Assembly: GCF_029144185.1 (NCBI RefSeq)
Contig: NZ_CP110232.1
Location: forward strand, 496,001-560,000
Length of the DNA: 64,000 nt
From: Vagococcus intermedius
GTDB lineage: Bacteria > Bacillota > Bacilli > Lactobacillales > Vagococcaceae
Direction of reading: 5' to 3'
In this document: in pieces, positions 24,521 to 33,079 of the stretch
Layout: every line of letters begins with the position of its first letter
Position numbering within the stretch: the first letter of the stretch is position 1
Translations under genes and position numbers: made by a program
The notes under the pieces: model-generated
The model's database searches: none
Seen by the model: only the letters and a program-made list of their open reading frames with translations
Told to the model about the DNA's origin: nothing

Positions 24521-27244
24521 ATGTCTAATAGAAAAGAGCAAATTATTAAACTGTTAGAAAAACACCCAAAGGGTTTGGCAGCTGCTGAAGTAGCGGAAGA
24601 GATGTCTTTGGATCGAACTAATGTTAGCCGGTATTTGAATGACTTGGCCAAGGAAGAACGTGTTTTACGTTCTTCTGGAAGACCAGTCATTTTTACCTTA
24701 ACAGGGGAAATGACAGATAAAGAAGGGCTACTTAAAGAAGGAAATAGGAGTGAGTCTTTTGAGGTCAGTTTTGATAACTTAGTGGGAGCAAAAGACTCAT
24801 TAAAAATGGTAATCCAACAAGCAAAAGCCGCTATTTTATACCCGCCTCGCGGCTTACATACGATTATTTTTGGCCAAACAGGGACAGGTAAGTCGTTGTT
24901 TGCTGAATGTATGTATCGTTTTGCGATTACTTCTGAATCTTTAGAAAAAGGCGCCCCCTTTGTCTCTTTTAACTGTGCTGATTACGCTCAAAACCCCCAA
25001 CTTTTATTCGCTCATATTTTTGGTGTGAAAAAAGGCGCTTATACTGGAGCAAATGAAGACCGAGAGGGGCTAATGGCAAAGGCTAATGGCGGGATTTTAT
25101 TTTTAGATGAGATTCATCGTCTGCCTCCAGAAGGCCAGGAAATGTTATTTACCTTTATTGATAAAGGCGTTTATCGTCCCTTAGGCGAAAGTACTAAAAC
25201 TTATGAAGCCTCTGTCCAAATTATTGGAGCGACAACTGAGTCTTCTGCAACCTTTTTAAGTACCTTTACTCGTCGTATACCTATGTCTGTGACGTTACCT
25301 AGTTTAAAAGATCGGACGATTGATGAGCGTTATGAGATCGTGACACGCTTTATTAAAGAGGAAGCGAATCGCTTAAAGCAACGCATTATTGTGGAGCGAG
25401 ATGTCGTGCTGGCTTATATGTTATATAATGCAGAAGGCAATATTGGGCAAGTTAAACGTGATTTGAAGCTTGTCTGTGCCAAAGCTTTTTTGCATTATCG
25501 TACCCATGAAGAAGAACATTTAACCATTAGACAACAAGAATTACCTTTAAATGTTCAAAAAGGTTTGTTGAAAATTAAAGAGTTACCAGAGAGAATTGAT
25601 CGTTTCATTGACAAAAATAGTCACTACTTAACCTTTGATCCAGGCGCTAAAGATGTGGTTTGGTCACTTGATCCAGCACGGGATATGGCTGTTTACAATG
25701 CTATTGAAGAGCGTGTCTCTAATTTATCTCAAAGTTCTGATTTGGATAATACCGATCTAGCAGAGTTGATTGAATTGGATGTGGACAAATATTTTGAAAC
25801 CTATGTCGATGAATTGGCACGCAACGATGTTCATCGTGAGCTGATTTCAGATGAGTTATGGGATCTGACTGATCGCTTATATGATATTGCGGAAGAACGT
25901 CTTGAACGTAGTTATAATCAAAAAGCTAGGTTTACCTTTGCTCTGCACCTACAAGGCACGTTAGAACGAATTAGAAAAGAGCGTAGTATCATTCATCCTA
26001 ACCTTAATGAAATCAGAATTAATTACAAAAAAGAATTTCAAATAGCCCTAGATCTATCATCTTTAATAGAAGAAGAGTTTGCTATTGAGATTCCTTTTGA
26101 TGAAATTGGCTTTATTACAATGTTCTTGTCTTTAGATATTAGTGAGCGTCAGTCTGCTCCTGAAAGCCAAGTTTCGGTTGTTGTTTTGATGCATGGCAAG
26201 TCAACTGCTTCCAGTATGTTAGAAGCAGTGCAAGAGTTGTTAGGAACAGAAACAGGTCACGCTTTTAATATGCCACTTACGATGGAAGTTCAAGACATGT
26301 ATGACGAATTGAAAAATTATGTACTGGCTCATCGTGATGAGATGACTAGTGGCATGTTATTACTAACGGATATGGGTTCTTTAAATACTTTTGGAAATAT
26401 GATTTTTGAAGAAACGGGTGTCAGAACAAAAGCAATTTCCATGGTTAGTACTATGATTGTACTTGAAGCTGTAAGGATGGCGAGTATTGGACGAAGCTTG
26501 GAAGATATTTATCAAAATATTCAGATGTCTTTAGAAAATATTGTGAGAAATGAATTTAGACCCCCTAGAGATTTACAAAAAGCGATTATTGTGACGTGCT
26601 TTACAGGAGAAGGTGTGGCTAAAAAGTTGTATGAACGAATAGTGCCGGTCGTAAATACTCAGGTAGTTGAAATTATTCAATTACAATTTTTAGAGCGAGA
26701 ATCCTTTAAACAGCATATTGATGAGTTAATCAAAGAATATGAAATTATGGCAATTGTTGGGACTGTGGAGATTGAATATCAAAATATTCCTTTCTTTACA
26801 GCTTTTGATATTTTTGATAATGATAAGTTAAATATCTTAAAACGCATTGTAGCAGAAGAAGTCCCTATGGAGCAGATGGTCTCATCTTTAGAAGGAACAA
26901 TTAGGAGTGTCCCATCAGTTGAAGAATTACTAACGGTGCTCCAAAAAATGGTGAGCCAAATCCAAACGGATTTAAAAATTGTAGTTGAACCAGGAGTGGA
27001 CGCAGGAATGCTGATTCACTTGGCTTTTTTAGTTGAAGCATTAAAAACGAAGCAAGAACCGCGTAAGTTTCCAGATATTGAAGAGTTTAAAGCGAGTCAT
27101 CGAATTGAAATGACCACTGTCCGTTCTAATTTAATGGCACTAGAGAAACAATATGATTTACTTTTACCGGAAAGCGAGATAGCTTATCTTACTCAGATGA
27201 TGATTGAAAATCGGATTGACAAAGAGTTTATAAATACACACTAA
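24521..27244 (+). CDS. Sigma-54-dependent PTS operon activator (LevR/CelR/ManR type)
   Basis: A 907-residue activator. Domains in order: N-terminal winged HTH (about 1-60), AAA+ domain with Walker A GQTGTGKS (118-125), the sigma-54 contact loop GAYTGA (172-177) and Walker B GGILFLDE (190-197), then a first PRD (about 440-550), an EIIA-Man-like domain with a His in LMHGKSTASSM, an EIIB-like segment and a second PRD near the C-terminus. PTS phosphorylation of these domains tunes activity. It lies directly upstream of a PTS operon with a consensus -24/-12 promoter, its obvious target. An rpoN gene must exist elsewhere. Confidence 0.94.
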   Translation: MSNRKEQIIKLLEKHPKGLAAAEVAEEMSLDRTNVSRYLNDLAKEERVLRSSGRPVIFTLTGEMTDKEGLLKEGNRSESFEVSFDNLVGAKDSLKMVIQQAKAAILYPPRGLHTIIFGQTGTGKSLFAECMYRFAITSESLEKGAPFVSFNCADYAQNPQLLFAHIFGVKKGAYTGANEDREGLMAKANGGILFLDEIHRLPPEGQEMLFTFIDKGVYRPLGESTKTYEASVQIIGATTESSATFLSTFTRRIPMSVTLPSLKDRTIDERYEIVTRFIKEEANRLKQRIIVERDVVLAYMLYNAEGNIGQVKRDLKLVCAKAFLHYRTHEEEHLTIRQQELPLNVQKGLLKIKELPERIDRFIDKNSHYLTFDPGAKDVVWSLDPARDMAVYNAIEERVSNLSQSSDLDNTDLAELIELDVDKYFETYVDELARNDVHRELISDELWDLTDRLYDIAEERLERSYNQKARFTFALHLQGTLERIRKERSIIHPNLNEIRINYKKEFQIALDLSSLIEEEFAIEIPFDEIGFITMFLSLDISERQSAPESQVSVVVLMHGKSTASSMLEAVQELLGTETGHAFNMPLTMEVQDMYDELKNYVLAHRDEMTSGMLLLTDMGSLNTFGNMIFEETGVRTKAISMVSTMIVLEAVRMASIGRSLEDIYQNIQMSLENIVRNEFRPPRDLQKAIIVTCFTGEGVAKKLYERIVPVVNTQVVEIIQLQFLERESFKQHIDELIKEYEIMAIVGTVEIEYQNIPFFTAFDIFDNDKLNILKRIVAEEVPMEQMVSSLEGTIRSVPSVEELLTVLQKMVSQIQTDLKIVVEPGVDAGMLIHLAFLVEALKTKQEPRKFPDIEEFKASHRIEMTTVRSNLMALEKQYDLLLPESEIAYLTQMMIENRIDKEFINTH

Positions 27245-27285
27245 AGGTAGTGTGTAAGGTTATAATCTTTAGTGTAAAGGTTATA
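27236..27285 (+). promoter_or_regulatory. Probable upstream activating sites for the sigma-54 activator
   Basis: An 8-bp perfect inverted repeat ACACACTA-AAGG-TAGTGTGT (27236-27255) spans the stop codon of the activator gene. Two direct copies of GTGTAA(A)GGTTATA start at 27252 and 27272, 20 bp (about two helical turns) apart. They lie 90-135 bp before the -12 element, a normal enhancer distance. Confidence 0.5.
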
Positions 27286-27338
27286 TTGTATGTTTATATA
27301 AGGAACGTAAAGCTTGATGCGACGCTATTATATTTTAA

Positions 27339-27371
27339 AAAAACCGTGCCATAAAAGTTGGCACGGTTTTT
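27339..27371 (+). terminator. Terminator-like hairpin of the activator gene, overlapping the sigma-54 promoter
   Basis: AAAAACCGTGCC (27339-27350), a 9-nt loop and GGCACGGTTTTT (27360-27371): a perfect 12-bp stem ending in T5. The 3' arm is also the -24 element of the downstream promoter. Confidence 0.75.
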
Positions 27372-27375
27372 GCAT
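27358..27375 (+). promoter_or_regulatory. Sigma-54 (-24/-12) promoter of the PTS operon
   Basis: TTGGCACGGTTTTTGCAT matches the TGGCAC-N5-TTGCA consensus completely, with GG at 27360-27361 and GC at 27372-27373, ten bases apart. It lies 42 bp before the celA start and downstream of a sigma-54 activator gene. Confidence 0.95.
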
Positions 27376-27416
27376 TATATATAAGTGTAAAAACAAATCG
27401 AAGGAGTGACGATAAA

Positions 27417-27734
27417 ATGTCAAAAAAAACAATTATGTTAGTATGTTCAGCAGGAATGAGTACAAGTTTATTGGTAACTAAGATGCAAAAAGCAGCAGAA
27501 GAGCAAGGGTTAGAAACAGATATCTTTGCAGTGTCAGCCTCAGATGCCGATCCAAGCTTAGCAAATAAAGACGTTGATGTTTTATTATTAGGACCTCAAG
27601 TTCGTTTTATGAAAGCACAATTCGAGAAAAAATTAGAACCAATGGGTATTCCATGTGCAGTAATTGAAATGAAAGATTACGGTATGATGAACGGGGAAAA
27701 CGTTCTTAAAGCAGCTTTAGAATTAATGAACTAA
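27417..27734 (+). CDS. celA: PTS lactose/cellobiose-class EIIB component
   Basis: A 105-residue cytoplasmic phosphocarrier. The phosphorylated cysteine is Cys10 in IMLVCSAGMSTSLLVTKM. It takes the phosphate from EIIA and passes it to the sugar bound by EIIC. It is the first gene after the sigma-54 promoter. The sugar is probably a beta-glucoside such as cellobiose or chitobiose, based on the class; the operon carries no glycosidase to prove it. Confidence 0.94.
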   Translation: MSKKTIMLVCSAGMSTSLLVTKMQKAAEEQGLETDIFAVSASDADPSLANKDVDVLLLGPQVRFMKAQFEKKLEPMGIPCAVIEMKDYGMMNGENVLKAALELMN

Positions 27735-27779
27735 AAATAAGGATGACAAACATTTTCAAATGTTGTAGGAGGAATTTTC

Positions 27780-28097
27780 ATGGATGAAGCAAATTTAGAA
27801 TCAATTATGGGTTTAATTATGAACGCAGGAAATGCTAAAAGTGACGCAATGGAAGCGATTCAAGCAGCTAAAGAAGGCAAGTTTGAAGAAGCTGCTGAAA
27901 AAATCAAGAGTGCAGAAGCATCGTTAGTAGAAGCGCATCATTCACAAACAGGACTTTTAACTAAAGAAGCTCAAGGGGATCATATGACAGTCACATTATT
28001 AACAGTTCATAGCCAAGACCACTTGATGACAGCCATTGCTTTCACTGATCTAGCAAAAGAAATTATTGAATTACACCAAAAAATGTCAGAAAACTAG
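27780..28097 (+). CDS. celC: PTS lactose/cellobiose-class EIIA component
   Basis: A 105-residue helical trimeric phosphocarrier. The active-site histidine is His78 in LLTVHSQDHLMTA and the trimer-metal aspartate is Asp81; both positions match Staphylococcus LacF numbering. The phrase AHHSQTGLL (about 52-60) is another family mark. AGGAGGAAT precedes the ATG, 45 bp after celA. Confidence 0.94.
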   Translation: MDEANLESIMGLIMNAGNAKSDAMEAIQAAKEGKFEEAAEKIKSAEASLVEAHHSQTGLLTKEAQGDHMTVTLLTVHSQDHLMTAIAFTDLAKEIIELHQKMSEN

Positions 28098-28157
28098 ATA
28101 ATTCTGAACGGCCAAGTAGTCTAAACTATTTGGTCGTAACCTATTGATAGGGGTTTC

Positions 28158-28178
28158 AAACTTCTAATAGAAGTTTTT
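28158..28178 (+). terminator. Weak intra-operon hairpin between celC and celB
   Basis: AAACTTCT-AAT-AGAAGTTT followed by TT and A/T-rich sequence. A second inverted repeat (GGCCAAGTAG with CTATTTGGTC) lies just upstream at about 28109-28135. Such structures may lower read-through or protect the upstream mRNA, giving more EIIA/EIIB than EIIC. Confidence 0.5.
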
Positions 28179-28211
28179 AATTAAATTTTATTTTACAGGA
28201 GGTAGGAAATA

Positions 28212-29654
28212 ATGAACGCATTAACAGCGTGGTTAGAGAAGTATATTTTACCAATCGCAACAAAAATGGGCTCACAAAAACACTTAGTTGCCCTAAGAGA
28301 TGCCTTTATCGGAACAATGCCAGCTACAATGGCAGGTTCGATTGCCGTAATGATTAACGCCATTATTCGTGATTTACCAGCACAATTTATTGAAGGATAT
28401 GACGGTGCATCGATTCCAGTCATTAGAGAAATCATTGCCGTTAACGGCTTTGTATGGAATGGTACAATTGCCATTGCCGGTCTAGTTTTCGCCTTTTCAT
28501 GGGGGTATAACTTAGCAAAAGCTTATAATGTTAACAACTTAGCAGGGGGGATTGTCTCACTTGCTGCTTTGATCCAAGGTATTAGTTTTGGACCAAGCGA
28601 AACAGCAGACTTAGGTATGAAAGTACCTGCTAACATTGCCACAGCCATTACTGATTCAGGAATTGGCGCAACAGTGACACCAGGAGGCGAGTTAAGTGTT
28701 GGATTATGGGGTTGGTTAAACCTTAATCACTTAAACGGAAATGCCTTCTTTACAGCTATGATTATTGGTGCTGTATCTGTTATTATCTTTGCGAAATTAA
28801 TGCAAAAAAATATTACAATTAAATTACCAGAATCAGTTCCACCGGCAGTATCAAATGCCTTTGCAGCAATTATTCCAGCAACAGCAGCGTTGTATATCAT
28901 CGCTATTTTTAACTTCGCCTTTGGTGAAATGACAGGTATGTTATTTATTGATTGGGTACAAGAAACAATTGCTAAACCATTGATGGGATTCTCTCAAGGT
29001 TTAGGTGCCGTTTTAGTTATTCAATTAGCTATTCAAATTTTCTGGTTCTTCGGAATCCATGGAACAAATGTTATGGCGCCAGTTTTAGAAGGTATCTTCG
29101 GACAAGCGCAATTAATTAATATTGATGTTTTCCAAAAAGGATACGATGGTTTAACAGGTACGAAAGCTGTTCTTGCAGCGATTGAAGACGGAAAAGCTTA
29201 TATGTGGGTACGTGGATCATTTGACGCTTACTCAATGTTTGGTGGGTCAGGTGGTACGATTACCTTAATTCTTGCCATCTTAATTTTCTCTAAACGTGCT
29301 GATTACTTAACAATGGGTAAATTAGCCTTAGGACCTGGTATTTTCAATATCAACGAGCCGATCATGTTTGGTCTACCAATCGTTTTAAATGCGATTATGT
29401 TTATTCCATTCATCGTGGCACCAGTCGTTGCCACAGCGATTGGTTACTTAGCAACTTCATGGGGCTTAGTAGCACCAGTATCACAAGCAGTAACATGGGT
29501 AGTCCCACCAGTCTTATTATCATTCTTGGCAACAGGAGCTGACTGGAGAGCACCACTTGTTACAATCGTATGTATGCTTGTAACATTTGCAATTTGGGCA
29601 CCATTCGTTATTGCAGCGAACAAGATGGACCCTTCATTAGAAGAAAACAACTAA
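28212..29654 (+). CDS. celB: PTS cellobiose-class EIIC permease
   Basis: A 480-residue membrane permease of the lactose/cellobiose EIIC family with about ten hydrophobic segments. The conserved region IFWFFGIHGTNVMAPV (about 276-291) and NINEPIMFGLPIVLNA (about 380-395, the NEP substrate motif) are clear. It binds and translocates the sugar while EIIB phosphorylates it. The operon is read from the sigma-54 promoter upstream. The length is somewhat greater than the usual 430-450 residues, owing to a loop around residues 130-150 and 310-340. Confidence 0.94.
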   Translation: MNALTAWLEKYILPIATKMGSQKHLVALRDAFIGTMPATMAGSIAVMINAIIRDLPAQFIEGYDGASIPVIREIIAVNGFVWNGTIAIAGLVFAFSWGYNLAKAYNVNNLAGGIVSLAALIQGISFGPSETADLGMKVPANIATAITDSGIGATVTPGGELSVGLWGWLNLNHLNGNAFFTAMIIGAVSVIIFAKLMQKNITIKLPESVPPAVSNAFAAIIPATAALYIIAIFNFAFGEMTGMLFIDWVQETIAKPLMGFSQGLGAVLVIQLAIQIFWFFGIHGTNVMAPVLEGIFGQAQLINIDVFQKGYDGLTGTKAVLAAIEDGKAYMWVRGSFDAYSMFGGSGGTITLILAILIFSKRADYLTMGKLALGPGIFNINEPIMFGLPIVLNAIMFIPFIVAPVVATAIGYLATSWGLVAPVSQAVTWVVPPVLLSFLATGADWRAPLVTIVCMLVTFAIWAPFVIAANKMDPSLEENN

Positions 29655-29678
29655 AAAATAATTAACATTGATTGCCAG

Positions 29679-29722
29679 AAAAGAGTTACTGACGCTTCCA
29701 AAGAGGTGGAAGTAACTCTTTT
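29679..29722 (+). terminator. Intergenic hairpin after celB
   Basis: AAAAGAGTTACT and AGTAACTCTTTT form a perfect 12-bp stem around a 20-nt loop that can itself fold (CTTCC/GGAAG). It is a terminator or mRNA-stabilising structure that would reduce expression of the small genes behind it. Confidence 0.65.
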
Positions 29723-29752
29723 CCCGTAGTTGATGCAAAGGAGAGTATTAAG

Positions 29753-29974
29753 ATGATTGAAGTAATGGCACCAGTACAACAAGATAAAATTATTGAATTA
29801 ATTGATGGTTTAGATAAAGAGGGCGTGACTTTTTCTTACGTCGAGAAAAAAGGCATGAAGATGTATTTTGACACAAATGCAGAAGATGTTGCAGCGGCAG
29901 CTAAAACACTAAAAGCAGAAGTTAAAGCGCAACCTTGGGGTTCTGTGTTATACTTCCAAGTAGCAGCGGTTTAA
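29753..29974 (+). CDS. Small conserved-looking protein of the PTS operon
   Basis: A 73-residue soluble alpha/beta protein: MIEVMAPVQQDKIIELID at the start, a helix-rich middle with DAAAAAKTLKAEVKA-like sequence, and a hydrophobic end LYFQVAAV. GGAGAG lies before the ATG. I do not recognise the family. Its good ribosome site, coding character and place between celB and the DUF3284 gene support a real gene whose job is tied to this PTS. Confidence 0.7.
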   Translation: MIEVMAPVQQDKIIELIDGLDKEGVTFSYVEKKGMKMYFDTNAEDVAAAAKTLKAEVKAQPWGSVLYFQVAAV

Positions 29975-30004
29975 GAATAAGTAAAGAGATTGGACGGGGT
30001 AATC

Positions 30005-30202
30005 ATGAATAAAGGCGGCTTATTTTTATGTAGTATCGGCTTATTAATTATTATGTTTAGTGCAAATCAAAATACAGGAACGTATAACATACTGAACTTA
30101 ATTACAGGTTCGACACTCTTAATTGTAGGTGTGATCTTATATGTTCGTGCTAATAAAAGTCAAAAAAAGAATAAGAAATCAAAGAAAAAAGAGGTGAGGT
30201 AG
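30005..30202 (+). CDS. Small two-segment membrane protein of the PTS operon
   Basis: A 65-residue protein with two hydrophobic segments (about 5-19 and 30-46) and a strongly basic tail (KSQKKNKKSKKKEVR). ATG 30005, with GGACGGGG upstream, is preferred to an in-frame TTG at 29990. The stop is two bases before the next gene, so the two are likely translated together. Family not recognised. Confidence 0.6.
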   Translation: MNKGGLFLCSIGLLIIMFSANQNTGTYNILNLITGSTLLIVGVILYVRANKSQKKNKKSKKKEVR

Positions 30203-30203
30203 A

Positions 30204-30617
30204 ATGCAAATCGTAAAAAAATTAAATGTGCCAGCACCATTTTTATATGATAAAATCATTGATTCTGTGTTATTTGATATTCGCAAGCAAACGGGAAAAT
30301 CAGTGACACGTAAACAACTAAATAACTATGAATATGTCAAAGAATTTTCAAAGACTAGTCGTGCTAAAATTAAGATTGAAAAACATATTGAAAATGAGGC
30401 ATATCATTTTAGAACTTCTACTACTCGCAATGATTTCTTGGTAAAATATGACATTCGTCCACTTGATGATAAGAGTTGTGAAGTCGTGTATGAAGAAGAG
30501 ATGAAATCTTTTGGTGTGATGCAGAAAATGAATGATGTAGTGGTTGGACTATTAGTTGGTTTTTTGAAGAAACGTCAGTTTAAAAAAATGCTTGAAATGA
30601 TTGAAACTTCTTACTAA
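30204..30617 (+). CDS. DUF3284 family protein
   Basis: A 137-residue soluble protein opening MQIVKKLNVPAPFLYDKI. It resembles the DUF3284 family, which in Firmicutes is often encoded beside cellobiose-type PTS genes and has a START/SRPBCC-like look (a beta-sheet with a long C-terminal helix; here the last 30 residues form a basic helix). Function unknown. The start follows the stop of the small membrane protein directly, with GAGGTGAGG as ribosome site. Confidence 0.75.
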   Translation: MQIVKKLNVPAPFLYDKIIDSVLFDIRKQTGKSVTRKQLNNYEYVKEFSKTSRAKIKIEKHIENEAYHFRTSTTRNDFLVKYDIRPLDDKSCEVVYEEEMKSFGVMQKMNDVVVGLLVGFLKKRQFKKMLEMIETSY

Positions 30618-30645
30618 AAAAGTCTCCTATTAGGAGACTTTTTTA
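30616..30645 (+). terminator. Terminator of the PTS operon
   Basis: AAAAAGTCTCCTA / TAGGAGACTTTTTT stem directly after the DUF3284 stop codon. Confidence 0.9.
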
Positions 30646-30705
30646 TGTCTCAATGACTAGACAAAAGGAGTTAAGCATGCGAAAATAAAAGTAGGAATCA
30701 CTTTA

Positions 30706-30779
<74 letters not shown>

Positions 30780-30845
30780 TTTTTAAGAGAAGGTCTTTGT
30801 TGAAGTAACTAAGATAGTCGTAGGCACACTTTTAAAAGCGATAAG

Positions 30846-30883
30846 AAAAAAAGAAGTCCCTCCAAAGAGGAACTTCTTTTTTT
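30846..30883. terminator. Terminator of pepS, probably bidirectional
   Basis: AAAAAAAGAAGT and ACTTCTTTTTTT arms with an inner CC-TC/GA-GG continuation. It lies just beyond the minus-strand stop and may also end the tRNA transcript. Confidence 0.88.
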
Positions 30884-30887
30884 GTAG

Positions 30888-32126
30888 TTAAGCCCAGTCA
30901 CCATTTCGGAATAAAGGAACTCTTGAGCCGTCATGACGAATACCGTCAATAGCCATTTTATCTGAACCAATCATAAAATCAACATGAGTGGTACTTTGAT
31001 TTAATCCAGCGGCGAGTAAGTCCTCTTGAGACATCTCAGTCCCACCTTTAATATTAAAGGCATAAGCAGAACCTAGAGCCACATGGTTTGAGGCATTTTC
31101 GTCAAATAAGGTATTGAAGAAAGTGATGCCTGATTGTGAAATTGGTGAAGGGTCTGGCACTAAAGCGACTTCACCAAGACGACTAGCCCCTTCATCCGTT
31201 GCGATTAATTTTTTCAAGACATCTTCGCCTTTTTCTGCAGAACAGTCAACGACTTTCCCATCTTTAAAAGTAAAGGTCATCCCCGTAATAGTAGTGCCAG
31301 CATAACTTAAAGGTTTGGTACTGGTTACCACACCGTCTACGCGTTGACAATCCGGTGCAGTGAACACTTCTTCCGTCGGCATGTTTGCCATAAATTTTTC
31401 ACCACGAGCATTGGTACTGCCAGCACCTTCCCAATGATGGTTTTTAGGTAAGCCGATTATCAAGTCAGTCCCGGGTGCAGTATAGTGTAAGGCATCAAAC
31501 TGTTCAGCATTCAATTCATTGGCCTTAGCCCATAATTTTTCATCATGTTCGGCCCAAGCCTTAGTTGGATCTGCTTGGTCGATACGAGTTGTTTTAAAGA
31601 TTTGTTCCCAAAGTGCGGCAACTTGTTCCTCAGTTTTTTTCAAATGAGGAAAAACTTTAGCCGCCCAAGCGCTACCAGCAGCAGCAACAACCGTCCAACT
31701 AATTTTATTGGCTTGTGAGGCCTCTCTTAGAGGAGCCATGGCTTTTCCAGTAGCAGTTTGGTAAGAGGCAACACGATCTGGATTAGTTCCAGCTAAAGCA
31801 TCAGGGTCTCTTGAAACAACACTAATGCGGCTAGCCCCTTGGTCGACCCAGGCTTGCATTTCTTCAACTTTGTAAGCCGGTACCGTATTGATAATTTCAT
31901 CTGCAGCGTGTAAAAAAAATTCTTTTTGGATATGATCATCTTGCCATTGAACAATGACTTGTTTAGCACCTAGTGCATAAGCTTCCTTTACAATAAGACG
32001 AGCAAGTTCTGCTTGTTCGACATCAATGGCTAAAACAACAGTCTGTCCTTCTTGAACATTGACGCCTGTTTCTACAATTAATTTAGCGTATTTTTTCATA
32101 TTTTCTTTGATACTTAGTTGTGTCAT
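30888..32126 (-). CDS. pepS: M29 family aminopeptidase
   Basis: A 412-residue metallo-aminopeptidase of the PepS/AmpS/AmpII (M29) family, which removes N-terminal residues from peptides in the cytoplasm. The start MTQLSIKENMKKYAKLIVETG, the ANMPTEEVFTAPD segment (about 244-256), the NHVALGSAYAF segment (about 345) and the end HVDFMIGSDKMAIDGI carry the Glu/His/Asp metal ligands of the family. Full length. The gene is monocistronic. Confidence 0.94.
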   Translation of the reverse strand: MTQLSIKENMKKYAKLIVETGVNVQEGQTVVLAIDVEQAELARLIVKEAYALGAKQVIVQWQDDHIQKEFFLHAADEIINTVPAYKVEEMQAWVDQGASRISVVSRDPDALAGTNPDRVASYQTATGKAMAPLREASQANKISWTVVAAAGSAWAAKVFPHLKKTEEQVAALWEQIFKTTRIDQADPTKAWAEHDEKLWAKANELNAEQFDALHYTAPGTDLIIGLPKNHHWEGAGSTNARGEKFMANMPTEEVFTAPDCQRVDGVVTSTKPLSYAGTTITGMTFTFKDGKVVDCSAEKGEDVLKKLIATDEGASRLGEVALVPDPSPISQSGITFFNTLFDENASNHVALGSAYAFNIKGGTEMSQEDLLAAGLNQSTTHVDFMIGSDKMAIDGIRHDGSRVPLFRNGDWA

Positions 32127-32466
32127 TTTATTTCCCCCTAAATAACAATTAAAGACAGGCTAACGTCTATCTCTTTGGAGCATATCATAGCATAAAGTTA
32201 ACACTGTCTCAATTAATAGAGTATAGAGTAAGGAATAGTGATATAAATAAACAGCAAAAGGTTATAGCCTTGGTCATTCCCAGAAATAGTGATAGCGTGT
32301 AAAATAATTACAAAATAACTACCTTTTTTAATGGATAAAACCATGCTACAATGTTACCAGAATGATAAACAGATGTTATTCATTGGACGATTTACCGTAT
32401 CTGTTTTTTTAGCAATAGATCTGACGATTACAAAAATCACCACCTGTTGAAAGAGGGGAGCTATGT
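32127..32466. other. Divergent region between pepS and the TetR gene
   Basis: It holds a hairpin AAACAGAT/ATCTGTTT (32367-32406) whose 3' arm runs into T7, resembling an attenuator 60 bp before the TetR start, and a possible -10 TACAAT at 32347. No small gene is visible. Confidence 0.45.
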
Positions 32467-33045
32467 ATGGCTAGAAAAAAAACAATTACAAAAGAACAAA
32501 TTTTAGATGCTACGTATGATATCATTATGACTGAGGGGTTTGCTGGTTTTACAGCAAGAAATATCGCCACTAAAATGAAATGTTCGACGCAACCAATATA
32601 CCTAGAATTTAAGAACATGAATGATTTGAAAATAGAGCTATTTAAAAAAATTGAAGAGTATTTATACGAAAAAGTTTTTGATAAAGTGGTGACAGGACAT
32701 CCTTTTATCGATACTAACCTTAATTATATTCATTTTGCTTGCGAGCAAAGTACACTATATCGTGCCCTTTATTTAGAGGGGCATTCAGGCAATGATATTT
32801 TAAATCAATTTAGTAGGAAAGTTTTTATGGAGGGGATGGAAAAAGAACCCTCACTTCAGAATTTATCTGAGGGGCAAAAAGAAGCGGTTTTTTCTGGTAC
32901 ATGGATTGTGGCTACTGGGATTGCTACTTTATCAGTGGGATCCCTCATCCAACCAACGGATGAAGAGATTATGAAACTATTAAATGATGTCATTAAAAGT
33001 GTAGTGGCGAATGATTTCAATCAAATTTTGACTTATGTTATCTAA
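32467..33045 (+). CDS. TetR/AcrR family transcriptional regulator
   Basis: A 192-residue repressor-type protein. The N-terminal HTH runs from about 7 to 52 (ITKEQILDATYDIIMTEGF, then FTARNIATKMKCSTQPIY), followed by an all-helical ligand/dimer domain without a recognisable effector signature. The start is ATG 32467 with GAGGGGAG upstream. Its target is unknown; the only divergent neighbour is pepS, 340 bp away. Confidence 0.88.
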   Translation: MARKKTITKEQILDATYDIIMTEGFAGFTARNIATKMKCSTQPIYLEFKNMNDLKIELFKKIEEYLYEKVFDKVVTGHPFIDTNLNYIHFACEQSTLYRALYLEGHSGNDILNQFSRKVFMEGMEKEPSLQNLSEGQKEAVFSGTWIVATGIATLSVGSLIQPTDEEIMKLLNDVIKSVVANDFNQILTYVI

Positions 33046-33079
33046 AAAAAGATGAGACCTGATGGTCTCATCTTTTTTT
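33044..33079. terminator. Bidirectional terminator between the TetR gene and flavodoxin
   Basis: Perfect 16-bp stem (AAAAAAAGATGAGACC with its complement) and a TGAT loop between convergent genes. Confidence 0.93.

Noticed and set aside
30677..30688. Three-codon frame ATG CGA AAA TAA after AAAGGAG, before tRNA-Arg
   Set aside because: Too short to support; a chance ribosome-site-like sequence before the tRNA promoter region is as likely.
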